From Bacteroidota bacterium (GTDB taxonomy: Bacteria; Bacteroidota; Bacteroidia; Chitinophagales; Chitinophagaceae), in NCBI GenBank assembly GCA_029558715.1, contig JAKQEA010000039.1, forward strand, positions 1 through 33,209: 33,209 nucleotides of DNA, given 5' to 3'. Below, in pieces: positions 6,647 through 14,677 of the stretch. The stretch's first letter is position 1. Each line of letters starts with the position of its first letter. Below the pieces are notes generated by a model. That model worked only from the letters and a program-made list of their open reading frames with translations, had not been told where the DNA came from and searched no databases. The position numbers and the translations under genes were made by a program.

Positions 6647-7354
6647 ATGAAAAAAACTGTCACAGGAATTATTCTCCTTGTTTCTTTTACAGTCATTTTA
6701 CCGTCTTGTTCAAAAGAGCCCGAAAATGCAATAGAAAGAAATTACAACTATGCTGATTTTAATAAAATTGAAGCTGGGAATCAGCATCGGTTTACTATAA
6801 CAAAAGGAACATCTTATTCTATTCTTGCCAGGGGGGAAGAAAGAGATATCAATGATCTTGTACTAAGCATAACTGACTCATCTCTGAAAATTGAGTATGA
6901 CCATTACAGGCCTAACCGCAAAAGGATGTATTTTACTATTACCCTTCCATCTATTGAAGGATTGGTTCTTTCGGGTCAGTCGGAGGCCACATTAGCAGGT
7001 TTTGCAGAAACAGACATGGTGAGCTTTAATATATCAGGTCAAAGTGCCTGCCGGGTGAATATGAGTGCCTCGAAGTTTCTGTTACAAGCCAGCGGCCAGG
7101 CAAAAATTGAATTCCAGGGGGGTACAGCGACCGGCTTTGAGGCTGACGCAAGCGGCCAATCTGAAATCCTTGGGTATGGATTATCGACAGTTGTCGCGGC
7201 AGATGTAACGGCTACCGGGCAATCTGCAATAAAAGTAAAAGTGGGTAATATTTTTACTGCTAACGCATCAGGCCAGAGCAGGATTTATTACCAGGGCAAT
7301 CCGCTGATTAAAAATATCATACAAACCGGAGATTCAAGGGTAATACAAGAATGA
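6647..7354 (+). CDS. DUF2807 (GIN-domain) lipoprotein
   Basis: An envelope lipoprotein of 235 residues. The signal sequence ends in the lipobox LPSC with lipidated Cys21. The remainder matches the putative auto-transporter adhesin head GIN domain (DUF2807): an N-terminal stretch NKIEAGNQHRFTITKG, then a regular repeat with (S/T)GQ(S/A) at residues 109, 130, 149, 169, 190 and 208, spaced 18-21 residues apart, as expected for rungs of a right-handed beta-helix. Members are widespread in Bacteroidota but their function is not established; adhesion or envelope-stress roles have been proposed. It follows the 89-residue protein gene on the same strand but is separated by a terminator and has its own promoter. 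That promoter carries the operator shared with the two-component genes, so I infer the same control. Confidence 0.9.
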   Translation: MKKTVTGIILLVSFTVILPSCSKEPENAIERNYNYADFNKIEAGNQHRFTITKGTSYSILARGEERDINDLVLSITDSSLKIEYDHYRPNRKRMYFTITLPSIEGLVLSGQSEATLAGFAETDMVSFNISGQSACRVNMSASKFLLQASGQAKIEFQGGTATGFEADASGQSEILGYGLSTVVAADVTATGQSAIKVKVGNIFTANASGQSRIYYQGNPLIKNIIQTGDSRVIQE

Positions 7355-7414
7355 ACCGGATAGTTTGTATAAAAATACTTCAGCAATACCAATGTTTTCT
7401 ATTTTTATGTCCTT

Positions 7415-8215
7415 ATGCAAGACTATAATTTATATTTTGATGCCAACAGGGATTTGTGGAATCAAAGAACTGTTGTTCACCGGGATTCGGCATTTTACAA
7501 TCTGGCAGGGTTTAAAAATGGTGAAACAGTATTGACACCAATAGAATTAACAGAGCTGGGTGATGTAAAAGATAAAACACTCCTGCATTTGCAATGTCAT
7601 TTCGGAATGGACAGTCTTGATTGGGCGAGAAAGGGAGCCAAAGTAACTGGCGTTGATCTGTCTGATAAGGCAATTGAAGAGGCCGGAAAGTTAAATAGAG
7701 AGCTGGGGTTAAATGCTTCTTTTATATGTTGTAATGTCTTAGACACCAGTAAATTCGTGAAAGAGCAATTTGATATTGTATTTACTTCTTACGGCACTAT
7801 TGGCTGGCTCCCCGATCTGGAACCATGGGGTAAAATGATAGCGGAAAGACTAAAACCCGGCGGTACTTTTTACATTGCCGAATTCCATCCCATGGTATGG
7901 ATTTTTGATGATGATTTTGCCCATATTAAGTATTCTTATGAAAAAGCAGAAGTGATTGTTACGGAAAACGAAGGAACCTACACTGACAGGAATGCTGATA
8001 TAAAGGGAAAGGAGTACAGCTGGAATCACAGCATTAGCGAAGTACTGAATGCGATTATAGGGGCAGGATTGAGAATAGAAATGTTTAATGAACATATGTA
8101 CTCACCTTATCCATGTTTCAGGAATGTAATAGAGTTTGAAGCTGGTAAATGGCATATAAAAGGATTGGAAGGAAAGATACCCATGGTATACAGTCTGAGA
8201 GCCGTAAAACAATAG
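7415..8215 (+). CDS. Class I SAM-dependent methyltransferase
   Basis: A methyltransferase of 266 residues with a Rossmann-type SAM-binding core. Motif I is LLHLQCHFGMDSLDWA (about 55-70), with the acidic ribose-binding residue in VTGVDLSDKAI. Later motifs are FDIVFTSYGTIGWLPDLEPWG and RLKPGGTFYIAEFHP. The LQCHFGMD form of motif I is common in a family of uncharacterised bacterial methyltransferases that includes proteins annotated as small-molecule or ubiquinone-type enzymes; the substrate cannot be assigned. It sits 36 bases before pyrH on the same strand and might be read with it. No clear promoter was found in the 60-bp gap before it. Confidence 0.88.
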   Translation: MQDYNLYFDANRDLWNQRTVVHRDSAFYNLAGFKNGETVLTPIELTELGDVKDKTLLHLQCHFGMDSLDWARKGAKVTGVDLSDKAIEEAGKLNRELGLNASFICCNVLDTSKFVKEQFDIVFTSYGTIGWLPDLEPWGKMIAERLKPGGTFYIAEFHPMVWIFDDDFAHIKYSYEKAEVIVTENEGTYTDRNADIKGKEYSWNHSISEVLNAIIGAGLRIEMFNEHMYSPYPCFRNVIEFEAGKWHIKGLEGKIPMVYSLRAVKQ

Positions 8216-8251
8216 GCAAAACCCCTATCTTCGCAGCGAAATTTCTATTCC

Positions 8252-8965
8252 ATGTTACCTAAGTACAAACGAATTCTTCTCAAACTTTCAGGCGAAGCTT
8301 TAATGGGTGATAAAAACTTTGGTTTCGACACCGATGTGATAGCCCAATATGCACAGGATATTAAATCTATAACAGATCTGGGTGTGCAGGTGGCCATAGT
8401 AATAGGCGGTGGTAATATTTACCGGGGAATGAATGAGGCTGAAACAGGAATTGAAAGGGCACACGGCGATTATATGGGAATGCTGGCTACTGTTATTAAT
8501 GGTATGGCTTTACAGGCAGGATTAGAAAGAATTGGGGTTTATACCCGGTTACAAAGTGCAATTAAAATGGAGCAAATTGCTGAACCTTATATCCGGCGCC
8601 GGGCTATCCGCCACGTTGAAAAGGGCCGTGTGGTAATCTTTGGGGCTGGTACAGGAAATCCTTACTTTACTACAGATACAGCAGGGTCTTTAAGGGCAAT
8701 TGAGATAAGCGCAGATGTAATCTTAAAAGGTACCAGGGTAGATGGTATCTATACAGCTGATCCTGAAAAAGATCCTTCAGCTACCAAATACAACGTCATA
8801 ACTTTCCAGGAGTGTCTGTCACAGAATTTAAAGGTGATGGATATGACAGCCTTTACGCTTTGCATGGAAAACAATCTCCCTATTATTGTATTTAATATGA
8901 ATAAGCCAGATAACCTTAGAAGGGTGGTAACCGGAGAAAAAGTAGGCACACTGGTAAGAGGATAA
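8252..8965 (+). CDS. pyrH: UMP kinase
   Basis: Uridylate kinase of the amino-acid kinase fold, 237 residues, the usual length. It phosphorylates UMP to UDP with ATP in the cytoplasm as part of pyrimidine nucleotide synthesis. Diagnostic segments are [12 protein letters not shown] (phosphate-binding, residues 6-17), [10 protein letters not shown] (about 50-60), [39 protein letters not shown] (UMP binding) and [17 protein letters not shown]. In many bacteria pyrH lies next to tsf or frr; neither is here. A possible -7 box TATCTTCG is present at 8226-8233 but without a clear -33, so it may depend partly on read-through from the methyltransferase gene. Confidence 0.97.
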   Translation: MLPKYKRILLKLSGEALMGDKNFGFDTDVIAQYAQDIKSITDLGVQVAIVIGGGNIYRGMNEAETGIERAHGDYMGMLATVINGMALQAGLERIGVYTRLQSAIKMEQIAEPYIRRRAIRHVEKGRVVIFGAGTGNPYFTTDTAGSLRAIEISADVILKGTRVDGIYTADPEKDPSATKYNVITFQECLSQNLKVMDMTAFTLCMENNLPIIVFNMNKPDNLRRVVTGEKVGTLVRG

Positions 8966-9107
8966 GGTGTTTTTCCGGGGGGTATTTACTATTTAATTTT
9001 TCGCAGAGAATACTATCTTGTGCCAGCTTCGAAAGCACACCTGTGAAAAACTATTTAACGGCTATTTGCCGGATTTTTAATAGTTTACGAACCTTACTTA
9101 ACAGCTT

Positions 9108-10136
9108 ATGCCCACCCTTTCCTTATCAGTCATTGAGATAATTGTTCTCATGCTGGGTGCTATAACCCTGGGCATTACTATCCATTTTTTTATTGTAAGT
9201 CGTAAATCTCTCAAAGATGCTACGTCGGATATTACCGGAAAACTAAATAAAGAACTGGAAGTCTGGAAACTAAAGTATTTCAACGATACTGAATTAAGGG
9301 ACAAAGAACTTGATAAGCTAAGAAAACAATTAGCTGATGCGGAAGAGAACAGTAATATCTATTCTATTGAAGCGGAGGAGATGCGCATTGTGAACAAAAA
9401 GTTACAGACAGAAATGGAATCAATGCGAAAAAAGGCTCCCTTACAGCCAACTGCTGTACAGGCAGAAAAATCGGATTATTTAGAGCAACTCCGGTTGGCT
9501 CAAAACAGCCTGCTGGAACACAATGAAAAGATAAACCAGTTACTTGGACAGATAGACATTGTAAAAGAAACGGAAGAAAAACAACAGGAAATCATTAAAA
9601 CAAATGAAGAACTTTCTTCGCAAATTGAAGATTTACGGTTCAGGCTTTCTCAAAAGGAAAAAGAAATAAATAATATAAGGCAGAAGGAACACCTGACCAC
9701 TGAGATGAATGCTATGCTTGACAGCGCCTATAGTGAGTTCAATGTGCTGCAGGATAAAATGCATAAGCTGGAAAACCAGGTAAATATTTCTAGAAGAATT
9801 AACCTGGAGTACGAAGAGCTAAAGGAAGTACAACATAAAATGACCCGTGATTTCGAAGAACAAAAGTTGAAATACCAGGCAGCTGTTGAAGAAAACAGGC
9901 GATTACGGCTGGAAATGACAGAAACCGAAGACAAACTAAAAGAATCTGATTTTCAACGCCAGCAATTGCAAAAAAGAGTTGCTTACCTGGAAGAACTGAA
10001 TAATGATATGCAGGCTATGACGGAAACCAATAAGAAACTTGAAGGGCAGCTTAAAAGAATTGGTGAACTGGAGAGTATGCTAAATGTGATAGCCGAAGAG
10101 AGAGATCAACTGATACAACGAAAGACTAATTTGTAA
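9108..10136 (+). CDS. Membrane-anchored coiled-coil protein
   Basis: A protein of 342 residues with one N-terminal membrane helix (about 7-29, IEIIVLMLGAITLGITIHFFIV) and then an almost unbroken, highly charged coiled coil from about 35 to the end (EELSSQIEDLRFRLSQKEKEI, LEELNNDMQAMTETNKKLEGQL). The short N-terminus before the helix and the long charged tail suggest that most of the protein lies in the cytoplasm, as in EzrA-like or other filament-forming or scaffolding proteins, but no family could be named. It follows pyrH after 142 bp and has its own terminator, so it is probably a single-gene unit. The function is unknown. Confidence 0.8.
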   Translation: MPTLSLSVIEIIVLMLGAITLGITIHFFIVSRKSLKDATSDITGKLNKELEVWKLKYFNDTELRDKELDKLRKQLADAEENSNIYSIEAEEMRIVNKKLQTEMESMRKKAPLQPTAVQAEKSDYLEQLRLAQNSLLEHNEKINQLLGQIDIVKETEEKQQEIIKTNEELSSQIEDLRFRLSQKEKEINNIRQKEHLTTEMNAMLDSAYSEFNVLQDKMHKLENQVNISRRINLEYEELKEVQHKMTRDFEEQKLKYQAAVEENRRLRLEMTETEDKLKESDFQRQQLQKRVAYLEELNNDMQAMTETNKKLEGQLKRIGELESMLNVIAEERDQLIQRKTNL

Positions 10137-10161
10137 AAACCGGGTCAAAAAATTTCAGAAT

Positions 10162-10187
10162 GCCCCTGCGAAGGGGTGTTTTTGTTT
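10162..10187 (+). terminator. Terminator of the coiled-coil gene
   Basis: GCCCCT (10162-10167) pairs with AGGGGT (10172-10177) around a GCGA tetraloop, then GTTTTTGTTT. It begins 25 bases after the stop codon. Confidence 0.75.
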
Positions 10188-10244
10188 GGTTCAGTTAACC
10201 AAAATTACTACCGCGTATACACAGGTAATGAGAAACAGAGAATA

Positions 10245-10284
10245 GTAGTACAAACTACAAGTTAAAACGAGTAGTTTGTACTAC
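10245..10284. repeat. Perfect 14-bp inverted repeat
   Basis: GTAGTACAAACTAC (10245-10258) and its exact complement (10271-10284) flank a 12-base spacer. Neither strand has a T-tract after the hairpin, so it is not a standard intrinsic terminator. It lies between the convergent coiled-coil and bTHX genes, seven bases past the bTHX stop. It could stabilise the bTHX mRNA 3' end, bind a protein, or be a dispersed genomic palindrome. Confidence 0.75.
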
Positions 10285-10291
10285 CGGGTAA

Positions 10292-10408
10292 TTACTTACT
10301 TTTTTTAGCAGCTTTCTTTTTTGCTGCCGGGGATACAGCCGGACGGCTTTTACCGAATGAACCTTTAAAGCGTTTTCCTTTTGCGGTTTTTTTATCTCCT
10401 CTTCCCAT
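10292..10408 (-). CDS. 30S ribosomal protein bTHX
   Basis: A very short gene of 38 codons that is easily missed. The product begins MGRGDKKTAKGKRF, continues KGSFGKSRPA and ends in an Ala/Lys-rich tail (KKKAAKKSK), the pattern of the small-subunit protein bTHX (Thx, S31e-like) found in Thermus and in Bacteroidota. In the Thermus ribosome this protein sits at the top of the 30S head and stabilises rRNA. Its strongly basic composition and full agreement with the family start MGRGDKKTxKGKRxxGSxG support the call. A TANNTTTG box (10434-10441) lies 25 bases upstream. The gene is on the same strand as HU, with the HU terminator between them. Confidence 0.93.
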   Translation of the reverse strand: MGRGDKKTAKGKRFKGSFGKSRPAVSPAAKKKAAKKSK

Positions 10409-10433
10409 GATAATTGATTTTTTATATGTGATA

Positions 10434-10441
10434 CAAAATTA
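10434..10441 (-). promoter_or_regulatory. -7 box of the bTHX gene
   Basis: TAATTTTG on the minus strand matches TANNTTTG fully, 25 bases before the bTHX ATG. The expected -33 position falls within the HU terminator and shows no TTTG. Confidence 0.5.
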
Positions 10442-10450
10442 AAGCTGTTT

Positions 10451-10491
10451 TAATATAAAAAGCTCCGGCACTGATATAAGCACAGGAGCTT
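10451..10491 (-). terminator. Terminator of the HU gene
   Basis: On the minus strand AAGCTCC (10491-10485) pairs with GGAGCTT (10466-10460), with four further inner pairs, and is followed by TTTTATATTA. It ends the HU transcript before the bTHX promoter. Confidence 0.7.
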
Positions 10492-10512
10492 CTTAATACA
10501 GTAAGGGTGCAA

Positions 10513-10782
10513 TTACAATTTACCGGCAAGTTCTTTACCAGCTTTGAACTTAGCTACTTTTCTTGCTTTGATTTTAATTACAGCGCCAGTTTGTGGGTTT
10601 CGGCCATTGCGGGCAGCTCTTTTCGATACGGAAAATGTACCAAATCCAACCAAGGTAACTTTACCACCACCTTTTAATGTTTTTGTAACTGCTTCTACAA
10701 AAGAATCAAGGGCAGCATTTGCCTGCGTCTTGGTGATACCTGTATCATCGGACACCTTTGCGATCAATTCGGCTTTGTTCAT
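10513..10782 (-). CDS. hup: HU family DNA-binding protein
   Basis: A nucleoid protein of 89 residues, the standard HU length; it works as a dimer that bends and compacts DNA. Features are the N-terminal helices (MNKAELIAKVSDDTGITKTQANAALDSF), the GGGKVTLVGFGTFSV strand region and the DNA-binding arm RAARNGRNPQTGAVIKI, where the conserved RNP triplet carries the intercalating proline. The C-terminal helix is KVAKFKAGKELAGKL. The ATG at 10782 is chosen over an upstream in-frame codon because it matches the family N-terminus MNKAELI and leaves a 33-base leader behind a very good promoter. It is a single gene with its own terminator, as expected for an abundant protein. Confidence 0.97.
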   Translation of the reverse strand: MNKAELIAKVSDDTGITKTQANAALDSFVEAVTKTLKGGGKVTLVGFGTFSVSKRAARNGRNPQTGAVIKIKARKVAKFKAGKELAGKL

Positions 10783-10815
10783 GATTTGTATTTTTATGTG
10801 TTTTGCTAACGGCGA

Positions 10816-10845
10816 CAAATTTAGACGGTTTTTGATACCGGCAAA
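10816..10845 (-). promoter_or_regulatory. HU promoter, near-consensus
   Basis: On the minus strand TTTG (10845-10842), 18 bases, then TAAATTTG (10823-10816): a full match to the Bacteroidota TTTG / TANNTTTG promoter. The leader to the HU ATG is about 27 bases. Confidence 0.8.
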
Positions 10846-11078
10846 AAATTTTTATTCTCCATATTTTTTGTATTAAAAGCCCCGAAACCGCAAGGGATAA
10901 GGATTTTAGCGATTTATCATTTTCCTTCACTTTGGCGCAATATCTGCCACAAACGCTGAAAGTCTTTACTGTAGCGGTTTCTGTAAAATGATCAATGAAA
11001 TTCAGGCCGGACAAGGGTTTGCGGGAAATATACAACTGTTTCGTATATAGAGAGGCCTGTAAATATTCTTTTGCACAC

Positions 11079-11384
11079 TCAATTCACAACCTGCATTACA
11101 GTGCGGTAAGCTATGAATTGATTACCCCATTTCTCAATCCCCTTTTTTCTCATTTCATCTGCAAATTTTTCTATATACCGGTTGTATGGGGCCATACTTT
11201 CTGCATGATATTGTACAGCATAGGTTATGCCTTCCTCATCATCAGCTTCAATAAGGTGTAGAATAGTCGCATGACTAAAGCAGCCAGTACCTGTCATATC
11301 TGGTATATGCTCTTCCTTTAGCCAGGTAAGCCAGGCTTCAGCTATCGAGTGATTTATCTTGATCGTTACATTATAAATGATCAT
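11079..11384 (-). CDS. DUF4286 family protein
   Basis: A small protein of 101 residues that matches DUF4286: it starts MIIYNVTIKINHSIAEAWLTWLKEEHIPDM, followed by TGCFSHATILHLIEADDEEGITYAVQYHAES, a pattern shared by many Bacteroidota proteins of about 100 residues. The fold is likely a ferredoxin-like alpha/beta barrel of the dimeric type. No biochemical role is established. It starts eight bases after the DUF2339 gene, so both belong to one transcript. The 296 bp between its stop and the HU start hold the HU promoter and otherwise nothing recognised. Confidence 0.88.
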   Translation of the reverse strand: MIIYNVTIKINHSIAEAWLTWLKEEHIPDMTGTGCFSHATILHLIEADDEEGITYAVQYHAESMAPYNRYIEKFADEMRKKGIEKWGNQFIAYRTVMQVVN

Positions 11385-11392
11385 AACGCAAA

Positions 11393-13792
11393 TTACATTT
11401 CAGTTGTATTATCAATAATAATTTTTTTGAGCCGCTGATACATAAAAGATACAGCAAGAAGTAAGACGCCTAATAAAATGAATGCAGCTATCTTACCACC
11501 GGGAGGAATATTGCGTATGTCATAAATAAACAGTTTGCTGATAGTGACAGTAAACAGAGTCAGTGAAATGATGCGGAGCGGTTTAAAATCTTTTTTCATC
11601 CCCAGCCACATCATGGTAAAAGAGCAGAGTCCCCATAGAATACTTAACCCGGCCTTGTAGTAAAGATTTTCCCACCAGGCCCAATCTGTTTTATTCCTAT
11701 AATTAGTCCACCACATGACCTGGTACATTTCGATACTTAACACAAGCAGCATACTTGCGGCAATGATCCAGGTAAAAATTTCCTTGTAGGCTGACCAATT
11801 ATTGTTCTTTCCTTGAAAAAAGAAAACGACAAGATAGTAGAGCAACCATATGAGTAAGATTGCTGCGATCCAATGGGCCATAAAATAGATACCAGTACTA
11901 TTGTTGATCAGATATAATGAAAGTTCCTGTGTATTAGTTAACCCCATTATATAGATACCCAGGCTAAACCCGGTAAGCAATAATTTTAGCAATGGCAGTC
12001 TGATATCATTTTTTAAGATACTCAGTAGTATAATAACAAAAATATAGGTATAAGCCTGCAGGTATATTACAGCTGAAGGAACATCAGGGTTCCGTGTGTT
12101 GAATTGGTAGAATATTTCCAGTATGCCAGAAAGATAAGCCAGGCTGATGGCAGCAATCAGCATAGTTCTTCTGACAGTTTTTATTGAAACATCTTTGTAA
12201 GCTGTTGTTTCATTATCTCTTTTTAATAGTATATAATATGCAAATAAAGCGATAGATGAAACTATTGTTGTAACAAAGCCTTTGTTAAATATAACGGGTA
12301 TAATCGTATTGTCTGCAAAATACACTTTCAACCAGGTTGATACAAGGCTGATGATCATGAACAGGACCACTATCAGTGAAGCTACTTTTAGCAATACAAT
12401 TTTTGATCGCAGATATAGCCAGAATAGTACAACAATTTCTGCAGCCCAGAACAAGGTAATATGATTTCCTTTAAATTGTACGGGCGCAATCAGGGAAAGG
12501 AAAGTAACAGCAAGGCCTATCAACAAAGAAACAAAATTTCTGTCTGTACTTTTCTTCTTATAAAAAATCATCGCCAGGCCTAAGTTGGCTCCACCAAGCA
12601 AACAAGTGAAAAGCCCCTGGTAATCACCATCATTCCATCGGGCAAGTATGATCATTCCGGCTGTATAGTAAAGAAAATTGCTGCTTAACAGAATGATGAA
12701 ATCAAAAGCATTGAACTTGTTTTTTAGGCGGATGCTATTAATAATATTCATCACTATGAAAAGAATATAAAATAAAGAAGCAAATAGCAATGCCTCTCTA
12801 TATGGTAAAACTTCATCTGAAAAGACTGTTCTTTTGATAAGCCATCCTCCATAGATAACCGTTGTAAAAAACAGCGCAATGGTATTAATAGCTGGCCATC
12901 TCTTGAACCAAGCCAGCACCATCAGGCCTGCGTTAAGAATGCATAAATAGGTGAATAAGGCAATATAGTTTTCATGACCTGTGCTAACCAGGAAAGGAGT
13001 AATAAATCCACCAATGGTTGCAAGGATAGCTAACTCCTGTCTGTTATAAAACAAAGATAGTATGACCCCCAGACCAGAAATGATTACCATGATTATAAAA
13101 GCAGTAGCCTGGCTGATCAGTTGATATTGATGAAAAGCGAAACCAATACTGAAATAAAGGACTGTAAGGCCACCCCCCACCAGTACAGAACTAAAGGATC
13201 TGTATTTATTGCGGAAATAATGGGCTAATCCGATAAGTATGCCCCCGCTTATTAAACCAATGATTACCCTGCCAGCTTCGTGTATCCAGTTCTTGTCAAT
13301 TGCGTATTTAATAAAAAAGGAAATACCCAGTACAAGGATAGTAATACCTATTTTGTTAGCCAGGTTTTCCCCGATGAATTTTTCAATATCTGTATTTCCT
13401 TTTTTCCCCTCGCTGATAAATAGGGGAACATAGGGTTTTGTATTTTCATTTTTTCTGATTTCCTGTTCCTTATTTACAGTTTCACCTTTTAATAGCTCAG
13501 GAAGTGTGAGTGATGCTACGAATGGCTCTTCTTTTTTGGTTGTTTCTGACAGAGGAACAGGCTTGGGTATAACCGGTACTACTTTTCCCTCCTCTTGGTG
13601 AATGACAGGTCTTTCCTTTTTTTGTTCTCTTAACTCTTTTGTTAAGGAAGCTACTTCACCGGTGAGCTCTTTTATTTTATCGTATAAGGATTCAAGCAAG
13701 CGTTGCTGCTCGCCGCTACGATTTAATATGGTTACTAAAAGGAAAAGAAAAATAACAGGTATCAGGATAGCTAAAACAATAATTCCGCCCAT
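11393..13792 (-). CDS. DUF2339 multi-spanning membrane protein
   Basis: A large membrane protein of 799 residues. An N-terminal helix (MGGIIVLAILIPVIFLFLL) is followed by a coiled segment (about 22-60, QQRLLESLYDKIKELTGEVASLTKEL), a Pro/Lys-rich linker to about 120, the conserved IEKFIGENLANKIGITILVLGISFFIKYAID entry motif of DUF2339, and then some 20 hydrophobic helices to the end. The family is common in Bacteroidota and Proteobacteria, has no established function, and is often annotated as a predicted transporter-like membrane protein. The ATG at 13792 is preferred to the in-frame TTG at 13828 because it opens the first membrane helix directly. It lies 78 bp after exonuclease III and eight bases before DUF4286, which suggests a three-gene unit. 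Confidence 0.9.
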   Translation of the reverse strand: MGGIIVLAILIPVIFLFLLVTILNRSGEQQRLLESLYDKIKELTGEVASLTKELREQKKERPVIHQEEGKVVPVIPKPVPLSETTKKEEPFVASLTLPELLKGETVNKEQEIRKNENTKPYVPLFISEGKKGNTDIEKFIGENLANKIGITILVLGISFFIKYAIDKNWIHEAGRVIIGLISGGILIGLAHYFRNKYRSFSSVLVGGGLTVLYFSIGFAFHQYQLISQATAFIIMVIISGLGVILSLFYNRQELAILATIGGFITPFLVSTGHENYIALFTYLCILNAGLMVLAWFKRWPAINTIALFFTTVIYGGWLIKRTVFSDEVLPYREALLFASLFYILFIVMNIINSIRLKNKFNAFDFIILLSSNFLYYTAGMIILARWNDGDYQGLFTCLLGGANLGLAMIFYKKKSTDRNFVSLLIGLAVTFLSLIAPVQFKGNHITLFWAAEIVVLFWLYLRSKIVLLKVASLIVVLFMIISLVSTWLKVYFADNTIIPVIFNKGFVTTIVSSIALFAYYILLKRDNETTAYKDVSIKTVRRTMLIAAISLAYLSGILEIFYQFNTRNPDVPSAVIYLQAYTYIFVIILLSILKNDIRLPLLKLLLTGFSLGIYIMGLTNTQELSLYLINNSTGIYFMAHWIAAILLIWLLYYLVVFFFQGKNNNWSAYKEIFTWIIAASMLLVLSIEMYQVMWWTNYRNKTDWAWWENLYYKAGLSILWGLCSFTMMWLGMKKDFKPLRIISLTLFTVTISKLFIYDIRNIPPGGKIAAFILLGVLLLAVSFMYQRLKKIIIDNTTEM

Positions 13793-13870
13793 CAAAGAGA
13801 ATTTTGGTTTACAATAGTTGCCGGTCAATACTCAGTGAAGTGAACGAAAAATATCAGTTACCGGCAGAGA

Positions 13871-14638
13871 TCATAATTTGATATCTAAATATACCGGGCA
13901 ATGATCAGAATGTTTTATATCCGGGAAGATTTCTGCATCTTTCAGTTGCTTTTTTAAAGGTTCTGTAACATTTATATAGTCAATTCTCCAGCCTTTATTA
14001 TTCAATCGTACTGAAGGAAAACGCTGGCTCCACCAGCTATATCGATGAGGTTCAGGATGAAAGACCCGGAATGTGTCAATCCAGCCGCTAGCAAAAAATT
14101 TTGTCATCCATTCTCTTTCTTCCGGTAAGAAACCAGAGGATTTTTTATTTCCTTTTGGGTCGTGTATGTCTATTTCAGTATGTGCAATATTATAATCACC
14201 ACACAAAATAAGTTTGGGATATTTCTTTTTCAGTTTAGTCAGCCAGTTAAAGCATTCATCAAGCCATTGATATTTGAAGTCCTGTCTTTCATCACCACTG
14301 GTGCCACTGGGAAAGTAAGCGTTAATAAGCCGGGTATCCCCAAAATCCAGTTGTATCACCCTTCCTTCATCATCACTTGGACCATGCCCGTTACCTAATT
14401 CTATTTTGTCAGGTATTACTTTGGTAAATACGGCTACACCACTGTATCCTTTTTTTTGTGCACTGAACCAATAGTCATGGTAGCCCAATTCATTTATTTT
14501 TTTTGTATCCACATCACCCTGTACGGCTTTAGTTTCCTGCAAGCATATAACATCTGCCGGATTTGTTTTCAGCCAATCAAGGAACCCTTTTTTTATAGCG
14601 GCTCTAATTCCATTTACATTGTAAGAAATTATTCGCAT
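13871..14638 (-). CDS. xth: Exodeoxyribonuclease III (AP endonuclease)
   Basis: A base-excision repair enzyme of 255 residues that cuts DNA at abasic sites and has 3'-5' exonuclease activity. It belongs to the EEP fold: Asn9 in YNVNGIRAA, metal-binding Glu35 in CLQETKA, LILCGDYNIAHTEID with the catalytic Asp and Asn, and D245-H246 in KHSDHCPV. The length is that of the family. The ATG at 14638 starts MRIISYNVNGIRAA, the usual N-terminus; an in-frame TTG at 14665 is rejected. It is divergent from the LOG-family gene with only 39 bp between the start codons, and DUF2339 and DUF4286 follow it on the same strand. Confidence 0.96.
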   Translation of the reverse strand: MRIISYNVNGIRAAIKKGFLDWLKTNPADVICLQETKAVQGDVDTKKINELGYHDYWFSAQKKGYSGVAVFTKVIPDKIELGNGHGPSDDEGRVIQLDFGDTRLINAYFPSGTSGDERQDFKYQWLDECFNWLTKLKKKYPKLILCGDYNIAHTEIDIHDPKGNKKSSGFLPEEREWMTKFFASGWIDTFRVFHPEPHRYSWWSQRFPSVRLNNKGWRIDYINVTEPLKKQLKDAEIFPDIKHSDHCPVYLDIKL

Positions 14639-14650
14639 TGTAATAATGAT

Positions 14651-14669
14651 TAAATTGTCAGGCAATTTA
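14651..14669. promoter_or_regulatory. Dyad in the 39-bp divergent region
   Basis: TAAATTG (14651-14657) and CAATTTA (14663-14669) form a perfect 7-bp inverted repeat around TCAGG. It is nearly centred between the xth and LOG-family start codons, so a protein bound here would touch both promoters. TACATTTT (14668-14675), similar to TANNTTTG, overlaps its right arm. Confidence 0.4.
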
Positions 14670-14677
14670 CATTTTCT

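Noticed and set aside
10745-11035. Minus-strand ORF upstream of and overlapping HU
   Set aside because: It begins at a non-consensus codon, contains the HU promoter, overlaps the HU start in another frame, and its product looks random.
11021-11050. Dyad ATATAC-N9-GTATAT downstream of DUF4286 as terminator
   Set aside because: It is short and AT-only with no following T-tract on the minus strand; chance is a sufficient explanation.
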